42,123 bases of DNA from a bacterium (GTDB lineage Bacteria; UBP6; UBA1177): the NCBI GenBank assembly GCA_017645765.1, contig JAGCNV010000039.1, positions 1 through 42,123 of the forward strand, written 5' to 3'. This document shows positions 9,068-17,665 of this stretch, in pieces. The number at the start of each line of letters is the position of its first letter. Position 1 is the stretch's first letter. The notes beneath the pieces are model-generated. The model did no database searches and was not told where the DNA came from. It saw nothing but the letters and a program-made list of their open reading frames with translations. Both the position numbers and the translations under genes were made by a program.

Positions 9068-10776
9068 TATTTCGCCTCCATAAGTTTTGCAACTACATCA
9101 GGAACCCCTGCTTGTTTGATTTTTGCAAAAGTCATTTCCTTGACAGTTCCTTGTTCTTTAGCAGAAACATCCTCTCTGATTCGCGGGTAGTCATTTTTAA
9201 AGCGGAGTGAATCCAGTTCACCGGTAAGAACATACCATTCGATTCTTCCGTCTGTCCGTACAACTTTGTAATAGCGGTCGTGAATTGATTCAATTTCTTT
9301 AACAGGCTTTTCTTTTACAGTAGCAACCTCTTTCATTTTCTCAAACCAAAAACGGTCACTTTCTGCAAATTTTCTGTTATGGCTTGGGCGGAGTTCCTCT
9401 TTTGTGGTGAAGAGAACAGGTTTTACTCCAAAATGCGAGCTGACACTTTGAGCGAACAAATTTATTGCTCTGGCATTCCTTCCGTTTGCAGCAGTATATT
9501 TGCTGAGCATAAAAATTTCTTTTACATTCCGTTCTGAACCGAACACTTCTTCTACCAAATCATAAAAAGAAATACTCTGGTTTGTCAGATTTACAGTAGA
9601 TTCTTCTTCAATATACGGTTTTATAGTGTTTTCCGGTGACAAATCCATAAAGGCCTGCAGATGAAGATATGCTATCGGATTTCCTGAGGATGTTTGTTTT
9701 GCACGTTCTACAAGCCCGGTATAAATTTCTTCGGTTGTCTTCATAATTTGCGGACAGGCTTGTGTATTTTCATCAGGAGATGTGAATAAATCCTGAAATT
9801 CATTGACTAAATGACCGACTTCGGAATATCCGATATATGAAGTCTCTGCTTTTCTCAAAAGGTATTCATTCAAGAGGGCATAAGTTGTTTCGGTTTCATC
9901 ATCATCAATATAGAGACAAACATCGCTGATTTCACAAGAAGTTGCCTTGTTATCTATGAAAACAATCCTTTTGAAAGTGAAATTTCCGGCATCGAAGAAT
10001 GATTCCAGCCAATCTTTATTTAAAAGCTGATCCTCGGAAGTAACTGCAAGTCTGATGGATTTTCTGTCTTGATTTAAGAACTCAAACACACCTTCGTTGT
10101 TTTCTCGTTCTTTGAGTAATTCAAGAGCTTCGTAGCGTTTTAAAATTGAAAAACAGCTTTCTTCAGTTGTGACAAAAGCACATTTTTTGTTCTTTTCTCC
10201 GTCTTTCCAGGAGACGTCAACTGTGCAAGTTTCGGTTTCATAGTCAAAGCTGAATTTTACAGAAGATTGAGATGGTTGAAATGTGGATTTTGCCCAATTG
10301 GAATCGGATTCAATGTTTCTGATTGTAGAATCAGCTGTATTGTATTCCTTATCTTCGAAATCAACAGATCGCTCTGTATTCTGAAAATCTACAATTAATT
10401 TGCCGTCTTTAGGATTTTTAATATTCTGTTCATCTACAAGTTCTGCATCCAACAAATATGGGATTCCGTCATATTCAAGAACTGTAAAGAAAAAAGCTCC
10501 CTGCAGAGCGCGCCATGCTTTGCCGCTTGTCACTATCTCTTCTCCTGCCGAAGTAAGAGAATCATCAGCATTTATGAGACCTTCCGCTTTGAAACTTGCG
10601 CGCATTCCTTTTGCAAAATTCTTAAGTTCGCTGTCGTTCAAAAATGCATTCATTCCGCCGTCTTTGATTTTTCGAAGCATTTTTTGTAACGCAGAATTGT
10701 CGACCTTCTTTTCAAGCGAGCCGGTAATATAGTATTTTTGCAAAACGGGAGTTCTAAGTTCTCCTTTAAATTTCAT
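9067..10776 (-). CDS. Unknown 569-residue protein with a degenerate PLD-like C-terminus
   Basis: ATG 10776 is chosen over the upstream ATG at 10806 because AAGGAGG lies seven bases before it. The first gene product overlaps the helicase stop by 11 bp, so the two are coupled. The C-terminal third runs IFMLSKYTAANGRNARAINL, then PVLFTTKEEL, then IHDRYYKVVRTDGRIEWYVL and TGELDSL. This order resembles PLD-like domains whose second motif is HDRY...W...G..L..L in place of HxKxxxxD. The middle has acidic segments and the N-terminus could hold a small winged helix. No full catalytic HKD motif is seen. Its conserved place behind a helicase suggests a partner in nucleic-acid recognition or processing. 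Confidence 0.5.
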   Translation of the reverse strand: MKFKGELRTPVLQKYYITGSLEKKVDNSALQKMLRKIKDGGMNAFLNDSELKNFAKGMRASFKAEGLINADDSLTSAGEEIVTSGKAWRALQGAFFFTVLEYDGIPYLLDAELVDEQNIKNPKDGKLIVDFQNTERSVDFEDKEYNTADSTIRNIESDSNWAKSTFQPSQSSVKFSFDYETETCTVDVSWKDGEKNKKCAFVTTEESCFSILKRYEALELLKERENNEGVFEFLNQDRKSIRLAVTSEDQLLNKDWLESFFDAGNFTFKRIVFIDNKATSCEISDVCLYIDDDETETTYALLNEYLLRKAETSYIGYSEVGHLVNEFQDLFTSPDENTQACPQIMKTTEEIYTGLVERAKQTSSGNPIAYLHLQAFMDLSPENTIKPYIEEESTVNLTNQSISFYDLVEEVFGSERNVKEIFMLSKYTAANGRNARAINLFAQSVSSHFGVKPVLFTTKEELRPSHNRKFAESDRFWFEKMKEVATVKEKPVKEIESIHDRYYKVVRTDGRIEWYVLTGELDSLRFKNDYPRIREDVSAKEQGTVKEMTFAKIKQAGVPDVVAKLMEAK

Positions 10777-13700
10777 TATTTGCCTCCTTATTGGAATTTT
10801 CTGCAAGACTTTTTAACAAGGCAGATTTATTTTGCTTTTTGAAATACTCTCTGCTGCCCACGATTACGCGCTGAAATTTAGCACGGGTAAGAGCAACGTT
10901 CAGACGGTTCGGGCTATCCATAAATCCAAGCGGCGCTTTGCCTGTTTTTACGAATGAAATGAATACGACATCCGCTTCACGGCCTTGGAATTTATCCACC
11001 GTATAGATGAAGACTTCAATATTCCGGTTTTTATCTGCATAGCGGGCTGTTTCCTTCTGCTTGTTGAACAATTCTTTCACTTTATTTTTTAATTTCCGCT
11101 CCTGTTTTTTGTAATAAGTAAGGCAGGCGACAGACCACATACCGGTTGGATCTTTGCGCTTCGGATTGTCTTTTGTCCATTCGGTAAAATCCTTTATTTT
11201 TTGTGTTATCACATCGATTTCAATCTGATTTTCATTTGTGCAGTCGCGGTTGCTGTTACCGTCAGTATTAAGCCACAAATCACGGTTGTTTCCGAATACA
11301 CCACAGCTCCAGTCTCTGCCATCTGTCATTTCTGAACCGTCTTTAAGTGCCTCTCCATGGTAGATATGTTCTGCCGGGAAAGCGGAAATTTCAGGATGCA
11401 TTCTGTGCTGATAGGTGAGCATTGTGTGGCGGGGATCAAAATCATCCTGCTCAAAACCGTCATTGAGGGTCGTTTTTTTTCTATTCTGTTTGACATCTTC
11501 ATTCAAACCTTCTTGCAAAAGCTGAAGAATCGAAGGAAGTGCAATTCCTGTAAGCGCGTTGCAATACTCTTCTACTTTTTCTTTTTTATCTTGAGAAGAC
11601 GGCATTCTTTCTTCAATTTCTCTTTTATAGCGTTCAACAGTTTCGTTGTCATTATCTTCAAGAAACAATTCCTGAATACGGCACAGTCTCCATGTTATTT
11701 CCTGAGCCCAGCTGTGTTCTTTTCTTGCCTTTGTCCAGTAATCGGCTATCTCCTCCGCTTTTCTGCAAGTTCTTTTGTCGCGGGATGAGCCGAGTTCTAT
11801 TTGCGGGCGTTTTTTTGAAAAATAGTGTTTTGCGGCTGCCGCAAGAAACAAATCTGAATAATGCTTATCATTTGCAATGTCATACATCGGAACAAAATCC
11901 GAAGGAAGAAAGTTGCGAACCTGTTCAAGCACAGAATCTTCAATAAACAAAATCTTGGCTCCGTAGAGAATAACAGCCTTGCTGTCAGCATTTTTCAATT
12001 CATTAACGGAAACGGCATAAGGATTTAAGCTTTTATTCTTGCAGATAATTCCGGTTTTGTCAGATGGATCTGTGACGAGTTCTTTAGCAGCTTTTATTAA
12101 ATCAGCAGAAACTGTAATGTAGAAACGCATGTTGTTTTTGATAATTTGTTTGTTCCTGCAAAGACAGAGTATAGTTTGAATGTCCTGCATCTTCTTGTCA
12201 AATTCAGGCATTTCTTCAAGTGATGACTGAATAGTTTCCTGCTCGACATAAGGTGTCAGCTGTTTCAAATCGCCGGAAAGAATCCAGCGTTTTGAGTATA
12301 TGGCGGGAATTAGAAAATCCTGAAAAGTCGTTTTGCTTGCTTCATCGATTATCAAATAGTCGTAAAGCGGTCTTACGGGCTGATTCCGGTCACTCAAGTT
12401 GAATGCAGGGTGTTTTAACACGCCGAAAATCGTTCCGCATACTAAATTGGCACGGTGAAGAATTTCTTCTCTATATTCTTCCGGAACATTTGTAAGAGTG
12501 TAATCGTTTACGGTGTCGGATATTGAACCTTCGTTTCCGATTCTTACGGCGAGAATCTTGTCCTGAATTTCCTGAGGTAATTTGTTCAGCCGCTCCAGAA
12601 TATTGTCAACCGCGGCATTTGTAGACGCAGTAAGCAGAATCTTTTTTTCTTGAACGGCAAGTTGTGCTATCAGTTCCAAAAGGGTCGTGGTCTTTCCGCT
12701 CCCGGGAGGTCCGTCAAGAAACGCAAAATCTGGAGTTGCAAGTGCTTTCTTTACAAATTCCCGCTGTTCATTACAACCGTCATAATCTTCTTTTGTGAGA
12801 AGATACCAGTTTTCAACAGGTGTAGGACTAAAATGATCCCAGTTTCTGACAGTCCGACCGCGTTCATCTTTTGTTCTCTCAAAAAGCTCAAGAAGACCTG
12901 CTTGTTCGCTGCAGGGCATTTTGCTTAATTTTGTAATTGCAGACTGCTGTTTTTTGAGCTGCCAGTCATTAGGAACTGCAAATAAATGCGACGGCAAATC
13001 TTCAATTTTGACAAGCCCGTTTTTAGTTTCTTCTGCGATTTCAAGAAGATTCTGGTCTTCATCTGTCCATCCGATTTTAAAAGAGCGAGATTTTCCCTGT
13101 CTGTATGGTAAAGAATCAGTTAAGCGTTCCGTTGTTTCCTTAAAAAATGCGTCGGTATTTGATTCCAGATCTTTTATGCTTTTGCTGTCGGTCAGAACTT
13201 CAATCACGGTGCCGATATATTTTCCGTTTTTATCGCGAAGCATTTTTCTGAACGAGAGTTTTTCAGAACAGATTTTGAAAGAAAGTCCTATAAAATTAAC
13301 ATTCTTTTCAGTATTACCGCTGTAGGCAAGGCGACCGTTCTGGATGGTGATATCTTTTGTATGAAACAACTTCTGTAACTTAGCTTCTTCAAGATCGGTA
13401 ATTGATATGATTGAGTAATCAACAGGATTGCCGTTTGCCAAAAGAGTCGTTTTTTTGTTTTCCTGAAGAGCGGGAATCACCGCATACAGAAAATCATCCA
13501 GCATCTTAATGCGGCGATCCGGGCTTGTGATTTCTGCTTTTCGTATTTTATTTGTTCCAGTTACTTCATGCTTTTCACCGAAAATTTCAATTTCTTTCAG
13601 ATATGACACATCAGCATTTGTTCGGAAAACAAGTTCATCTTCCTTCACCGCTTCTATCGTTACATCTGTTACACCGTCAATTCTGTAGTCAGAAATCTTA

Positions 13701-14200
13701 GCATAATTTATTTCACGAATCTGACATTCTATTGCTTCATCTTTGAGGTCTTCATCATCGTAAAGAGAAAATTTACCGGGACGTATAGATTCGCCTCTGA
13801 TAAAATAATTCCCGTTAAAGATGTCGCAACAATTTTCATGCGTACAGATTCTTCCTCGTCTCCCGTTAACCTCGAAGCTTTGAGAGTCAAATTCTTTATC
13901 AGCCGTCAGCATAAAAACATTCTCAGGCTTTTTGACCGAAAACGAAGAACCTGCGATCTGCGGTTTTATCAGAGAAAATTGAGGCTCAAGATATGTATCC
14001 TGTAATTTATCTGCAATAACAACATCTGCACCTTCAGCTGTACTGTTTCCGATATGATCAATGCTGGCTTGTATATATCTGCGGAAGGGCATTAGGTCCA
14101 AACGTACATTGTTTTGCATATTTTCCGCTTTAGTCCTTCTGTCATACGTGTTATTGAAATAAAATTCCTTTAGGAAATCTTTATTATCGGTGTTTGCCAT
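10766..14200 (-). CDS. SF1 UPF1-like (DNA2/NAM7) helicase with a large insertion
   Basis: The start is ATG 14200 (GAGGT upstream; a TTG directly before it is less likely). The 1144-residue protein has Walker A GPPGSGKTT near residue 496, motif II IIDEASKT near 615, motif III GDLKQLTPY, motif IV YQHRMHPEIS near 927, motif V DKFQGREADVV near 1067 and motif VI LNVALTRAK. These are the AAA_11/AAA_12 halves of an SF1B helicase. About 270 residues separate motif III from YQHRMHP, where related helicases have some 30-50, so a separate domain is inserted there. The N-terminal 480 residues are not recognised. It should act on DNA or RNA with 5'-3' polarity, as is usual for the family. It lies in unit A between the sigma-like gene and the two PLD-like genes. 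Confidence 0.9.
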   Translation of the reverse strand: MANTDNKDFLKEFYFNNTYDRRTKAENMQNNVRLDLMPFRRYIQASIDHIGNSTAEGADVVIADKLQDTYLEPQFSLIKPQIAGSSFSVKKPENVFMLTADKEFDSQSFEVNGRRGRICTHENCCDIFNGNYFIRGESIRPGKFSLYDDEDLKDEAIECQIREINYAKISDYRIDGVTDVTIEAVKEDELVFRTNADVSYLKEIEIFGEKHEVTGTNKIRKAEITSPDRRIKMLDDFLYAVIPALQENKKTTLLANGNPVDYSIISITDLEEAKLQKLFHTKDITIQNGRLAYSGNTEKNVNFIGLSFKICSEKLSFRKMLRDKNGKYIGTVIEVLTDSKSIKDLESNTDAFFKETTERLTDSLPYRQGKSRSFKIGWTDEDQNLLEIAEETKNGLVKIEDLPSHLFAVPNDWQLKKQQSAITKLSKMPCSEQAGLLELFERTKDERGRTVRNWDHFSPTPVENWYLLTKEDYDGCNEQREFVKKALATPDFAFLDGPPGSGKTTTLLELIAQLAVQEKKILLTASTNAAVDNILERLNKLPQEIQDKILAVRIGNEGSISDTVNDYTLTNVPEEYREEILHRANLVCGTIFGVLKHPAFNLSDRNQPVRPLYDYLIIDEASKTTFQDFLIPAIYSKRWILSGDLKQLTPYVEQETIQSSLEEMPEFDKKMQDIQTILCLCRNKQIIKNNMRFYITVSADLIKAAKELVTDPSDKTGIICKNKSLNPYAVSVNELKNADSKAVILYGAKILFIEDSVLEQVRNFLPSDFVPMYDIANDKHYSDLFLAAAAKHYFSKKRPQIELGSSRDKRTCRKAEEIADYWTKARKEHSWAQEITWRLCRIQELFLEDNDNETVERYKREIEERMPSSQDKKEKVEEYCNALTGIALPSILQLLQEGLNEDVKQNRKKTTLNDGFEQDDFDPRHTMLTYQHRMHPEISAFPAEHIYHGEALKDGSEMTDGRDWSCGVFGNNRDLWLNTDGNSNRDCTNENQIEIDVITQKIKDFTEWTKDNPKRKDPTGMWSVACLTYYKKQERKLKNKVKELFNKQKETARYADKNRNIEVFIYTVDKFQGREADVVFISFVKTGKAPLGFMDSPNRLNVALTRAKFQRVIVGSREYFKKQNKSALLKSLAENSNKEANNEI

Positions 14201-14215
14201 CAATGACCTCGGTTG

Positions 14216-15049
14216 TCAGAGTTTTAAGTCAGGGAGAAATCTGTGTAGAGCATGGCTTGCCGCAGATTTGCTCTTACCGTATTTTTTGGCGATTTCATAT
14301 TCTTCCGGAAATTTATAGTTTAGCGGATCGGCAAAGTATTCCTTTAAAATGACAGTGTCTATAAAGCCGTAATTTAATTCGTCTTCTTCAATGTCAACAT
14401 TCTTTTTCAATATCCGGACTGTGAGAATTTCGGAAATCATCTTGTCAGGTTTCTTTTTCCAGGCAGCTTCTATTTCACAAAGTTTTTCTATCTGTTTTTC
14501 GCGTGAATCTGTTTGTTTCTGTGGGGCCGCAGGTTCTGCCTCGGTTCTTCTGGCAGTTATGATCTGCAGATAACGCATAGCGGTATTTCTTTTTACCCCC
14601 AATGATTTGGCTATTTCTTCAACAAGCAATTCGCCTGTCAAATTCGGATCGATTCTTTTTAATGTTTTTTTTAGTCTGCTAACCATTTTTAGTGTGTGTT
14701 CGGATATGGTGATTCCGCCGTTTTTTTCTTCAAGTGCTTGTTTTTTCAGGTGATAACCAATCATCTTGTTGATTGCGTTGCAAAGGTATTGACTGAAAGG
14801 AGTCCCTTTTGCACGTGCCTTAGATTCAGGAAAAGATTGCAGGCAGATATGAACCTTTTCAAAAACTTCTATGGAATATTTTCCATATCCGATATTTTGG
14901 CCGTATTTTTGGTATTTTAATTTCAATACTTCTTCTTGGATCTTCCACGCCATTCCTTCTTTTGCTTTTTCAGAGATTTCTGAACTGACTGCATCTGCGT
15001 ATTCGGAATAACGCCTGTCTATGCTGCTGTATTGATCTTCCTGCTGCAT
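14216..15049 (-). CDS. Sigma-70-like transcription factor, divergent
   Basis: The 277-residue protein shows sigma-like order. A region-2-like segment lies near residues 65-105 (FEKVHICLQSFPE, then GTPFSQYLCNAINKMIGYHL, compare the F-S-T-Y-x-x-x-x-I motif). A region-3-like helix bundle follows near 110-170 (ITISEHTLKMVSRLKK, then TGELLVEEIAKSLGVKRNTA). A C-terminal helix-turn-helix (EEYEIAKKYGKSKSAASHAL) stands where region 4.2 would be. There is no recognisable anti-sigma gene nearby. AAGGA lies seven bases before ATG 15049, inside the end of the CARF-like gene, whose stop is 3 bp away. Because a repeated promoter-like element precedes five units here, this protein is the natural candidate to read it. 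An HTH regulator that is not a sigma factor remains possible. Confidence 0.65.
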   Translation of the reverse strand: MQQEDQYSSIDRRYSEYADAVSSEISEKAKEGMAWKIQEEVLKLKYQKYGQNIGYGKYSIEVFEKVHICLQSFPESKARAKGTPFSQYLCNAINKMIGYHLKKQALEEKNGGITISEHTLKMVSRLKKTLKRIDPNLTGELLVEEIAKSLGVKRNTAMRYLQIITARRTEAEPAAPQKQTDSREKQIEKLCEIEAAWKKKPDKMISEILTVRILKKNVDIEEDELNYGFIDTVILKEYFADPLNYKFPEEYEIAKKYGKSKSAASHALHRFLPDLKL

Positions 15050-15052
15050 ACT

Positions 15053-15685
15053 TTAATCCTTAAACAATGCTTCTATTGCTTTTATTGCGTGTTCACTGCT
15101 GGATGTTTCGATCAGATTGGTGAAACTGTTCATGAGATACAGCGGAGTTATGTCGTAAATCATTTCCGAACCATCTATGATTTTTTTGTTTTCATCGAAT
15201 TCGACTTTTGCATAAACGATATAGCTGATGGAATTATCAAAAAATTTCTCGGCGAACTGAAAGACCGGGAAAAGCAGAAGCGGAAGAGTTCTAGGTCCGA
15301 AGGTTATGTCGGCGTAAATTTCGGCATTATGCTCAAGTTCGTTGAGCAAGTCTTTGAAAATGTGCTTAAAATTAGTTTGTGAAAGGTCAAACGGGCTTGA
15401 AATGGGTTTGTATTCGATTTTAGCACCGATCGCTTTGTTAAAATGATCAAGTTCGTCCTGAAAAAGTTTTGCATTTTCATCCCCGGCATTTTCTCCGCCT
15501 TCGGTTTTAACAAGAACGACTTTAACTTCGTCTTCGGCTTTTAGTGTACTGACAATGGCAGCTGTTGCTGCAAAGTATATCGGTTCCTTGATTTCAAGCA
15601 AAGAGTTGCCGTTGACGGGATAAATTCGTCTGTCGTCATCACTCATTTTTTTTAACTGAAGTGTTACGAATAAGATTTTTTTCAT
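15053..15685 (-). CDS. Stand-alone CARF-like protein (TM1812/Csx-type Rossmann fold)
   Basis: The 210-residue protein starts with a Rossmann strand (KKILFVTLQ), then YPVNGNSLLEIKEPIYFAAT. At residues 126-135 it has DITFGPRTLP followed by a hydrophobic helix, close to the DITHGFRxLP motif of Csx1/Csm6-type (TM1812-like) CARF proteins, where it helps to bind cyclic oligoadenylate. No HEPN, nuclease or DNA-binding domain is attached. CARF proteins usually sense cyclic oligonucleotides made by type III CRISPR complexes, but no cas gene is visible here. It is the first gene of unit A, 85 bp from the promoter-like element, with GAGGT before its ATG. It may sense a nucleotide signal and act through its neighbours. 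Fold call moderate, ligand unknown. Confidence 0.65.
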   Translation of the reverse strand: MKKILFVTLQLKKMSDDDRRIYPVNGNSLLEIKEPIYFAATAAIVSTLKAEDEVKVVLVKTEGGENAGDENAKLFQDELDHFNKAIGAKIEYKPISSPFDLSQTNFKHIFKDLLNELEHNAEIYADITFGPRTLPLLLFPVFQFAEKFFDNSISYIVYAKVEFDENKKIIDGSEMIYDITPLYLMNSFTNLIETSSSEHAIKAIEALFKD

Positions 15686-15770
15686 TTTTTTACCTCAAAT
15701 AAACAAATAAATCTGTTCAGTTTTATAAGTTTGCGAAATTTTCGCAATAAAAAGAGCATCTCTTGCTATG

Positions 15771-15807
15771 TATAAGCGGCGAAAAACGGATAAGTTGACA
15801 AAAATTT
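15771..15807 (-). promoter_or_regulatory. Shared promoter-like element, copy A (CARF/sigma/helicase unit)
   Basis: On the minus strand the element reads TTTTTGTCAAC, a 17 bp spacer with TTTTTC in its middle, then CTTATA (15771-15776). The CARF-like ATG is 85 bp further on. The same arrangement with identical spacing recurs at 22221, 24198, 29921 and 34717. The layout resembles -35 and -10 boxes, though not the sigma-70 consensus at 17 bp spacing. Confidence 0.75.
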
Positions 15808-15822
15808 CTCTTTTTTTTTAAT
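15795..15822 (+). promoter_or_regulatory. Possible divergent sigma-70-type promoter for the STAND-HEPN gene
   Basis: On the plus strand TTGACA (15795-15800) is followed after 16 bp by TTTAAT (15817-15822), five of six matches to TATAAT. The start codon of the STAND-HEPN gene is 43 bp downstream. TTGACA here is also the outer end of shared element copy A, so the two divergent units could influence each other. The very T-rich stretch makes a chance match to the -10 box possible. Confidence 0.4.
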
Positions 15823-15865
15823 TTTTTGGCTTTAAGGCGTTTGATTCACTGAACTGGAGGATCCT

Positions 15866-17662
15866 ATGACGGACGGAAAGAAAACGGAAAACGGTAAAAA
15901 AGGGATGTCTACCGGACAAAAATGGGCTGCTGGTTTGGGGGTCGCCGGAGCAATCGGCCTGGGAGCATATGCCCTTTGGAAACAATCAAAATCCGATGAC
16001 GAAGAAACTGCCAAAAAGACTGATTTTCCGCAAGAGAACCGCCTGAAAAATGTCGGCAATATTATGAAAGACAAATTTTATATCCACAGAGTCGAAATAG
16101 AACAAAAACTATTGGACAAAACGGTGGATCATTGTCGTTCCGTGAATTTGGTCGGAATGCGGAAAATCGGAAAATCCTCTCTGATTTACAATGTTTTTGA
16201 GGTCAGAAGCGCCGAGTATTACCAAAAGAATATTATCGTGGCAAAAGTACTGTCCAAAGTTTCCGATTCAGCCGATGTTTTTTTCAAAAATATGACTCAA
16301 TCGATTTGTGAAGTTATTGAAAGAGAAGCCGGTTTCTGGGGTGACTGCGAAGATGCGCTTCAATTAAATGAAAAAATCAAAAGCGAGAATATCGAAAAAG
16401 ACGGATACTTCACTTTATACAAATTTTTCGAAACAATAAAAAGTTATGGAAAAAGGGTTGTGTGCATTGTTGATGATTTCTACAATTCATCAGAATTATT
16501 AAAAAATTATTCTGGTTTTTTTACTGTTCTCAAAGAATTGGTAACCAATCCTTCGAGATACGGAACTGCATTTGTTTTTGTATCGGAAACATCTGTGAAA
16601 GAGCTGGATTTCATTGGCGACAACAAATTTTATCTCCGCGGATTTTCCGATACAGAGCTGGAAAATTACTACAGATACAATAAAATATCGGAAAACAGTC
16701 TGAATTACGAAGAGACGGCATATCTCAAATATTTTAAAGAGTTTGCCGGATGTCATCCATATTGGCTGGATCTTATTTTTAAAGCGTATAAAGAAGAAAA
16801 AGATTCCGGCAGACAAGTTGATTTCGGTATGATTTCCCGTTCAAAAATGAAACTTATTCATGATGAATTTGAAAAAACTCTGAATTCGCTCGGCGAAAAC
16901 CTGAAGAATAAACTTTACCAGATTGTATTCGGACCTATGGATTCGACATGCACACAGATTGATATCGACACTTTATATGATTACGGAATCATTATCGATA
17001 TTGATAATGAAAATCCGAAACTTATTTCCGGCGGACTCTATGAGTACATGAAAATGAAAGAAAAAGAAGTCGAATTCTTCCCGCTTTGGAATAAAACCGA
17101 AACCGGTTTGCGGAGAATCCTTAAATCCAAAATGAAAAAGGAATATTCCGAACGCTGGGAAGACAAAATTCTTTATGTGTATATTTTAAAAAATCCTGAA
17201 AATATCATGCAGATTCTGCAAAATTATTTCTTCCCGAACGATGTTCCAAGACAAAATGCCAAAAATTACGAGTGTCAAGGCAAAATTTACACAAGAAAGC
17301 AGTATCAGCTTTCCTATGACCTGAAAAAAGCGGAAGAACTAAAAGAAAACATGATAAAAGACCAACAGTCAGGCACTATAAAAAGCGATATTGAAATCTC
17401 TATTCTGGAGGCGTTATTTACAAAAAGCCTGTTTTTCCTCTATGAATTTGAATATGACAAACTCAAACTGAAAGAAATATTCGGAGATTATAAAAAATTC
17501 ACCGAAAAAGCGAAACACTTGAGCGTGGCGCGTAATCCTTACCAGCACAACAACGGTTATATGCTGACTGATGATTATAGGAAGAAAACCACTGATTACT
17601 GCAAATATCTATGCGACTGCATCAGGAAAGCGGAGGAAGTAAATCCGGCGCAGCAACAGTGA
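15866..17662 (+). CDS. Membrane-anchored STAND ATPase with C-terminal HEPN motif
   Basis: ATG 15866 has GGAGG six bases upstream. The 598-residue protein has one short hydrophobic, glycine/alanine-rich segment (AAGLGVAGAIGLGAYALW, residues about 20-38) that may anchor it in the membrane. A STAND/AAA_16-type NTPase follows: Walker A GMRKIGKSSL near 98, Walker B VVCIVDDF near 199, and a winged-helix-like region after FAGCHPYWLDLI. The C-terminus is helical and contains ARNPYQHN near 555-562, an Rx4H signature of HEPN ribonucleases. STAND-effector proteins are often defence or abortive-infection switches in which ligand-driven assembly turns on the effector. It is divergent from unit A and converges on the PLD gene 3 bp away. 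The STAND call is firm; HEPN is likely. Confidence 0.75.
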   Translation: MTDGKKTENGKKGMSTGQKWAAGLGVAGAIGLGAYALWKQSKSDDEETAKKTDFPQENRLKNVGNIMKDKFYIHRVEIEQKLLDKTVDHCRSVNLVGMRKIGKSSLIYNVFEVRSAEYYQKNIIVAKVLSKVSDSADVFFKNMTQSICEVIEREAGFWGDCEDALQLNEKIKSENIEKDGYFTLYKFFETIKSYGKRVVCIVDDFYNSSELLKNYSGFFTVLKELVTNPSRYGTAFVFVSETSVKELDFIGDNKFYLRGFSDTELENYYRYNKISENSLNYEETAYLKYFKEFAGCHPYWLDLIFKAYKEEKDSGRQVDFGMISRSKMKLIHDEFEKTLNSLGENLKNKLYQIVFGPMDSTCTQIDIDTLYDYGIIIDIDNENPKLISGGLYEYMKMKEKEVEFFPLWNKTETGLRRILKSKMKKEYSERWEDKILYVYILKNPENIMQILQNYFFPNDVPRQNAKNYECQGKIYTRKQYQLSYDLKKAEELKENMIKDQQSGTIKSDIEISILEALFTKSLFFLYEFEYDKLKLKEIFGDYKKFTEKAKHLSVARNPYQHNNGYMLTDDYRKKTTDYCKYLCDCIRKAEEVNPAQQQ

Positions 17663-17665
17663 TAT

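Noticed and set aside
15053-15685. CARF-like gene as a sign of a CRISPR-Cas locus
   Set aside because: No cas gene and no array of regularly spaced direct repeats is visible on either strand in the window.
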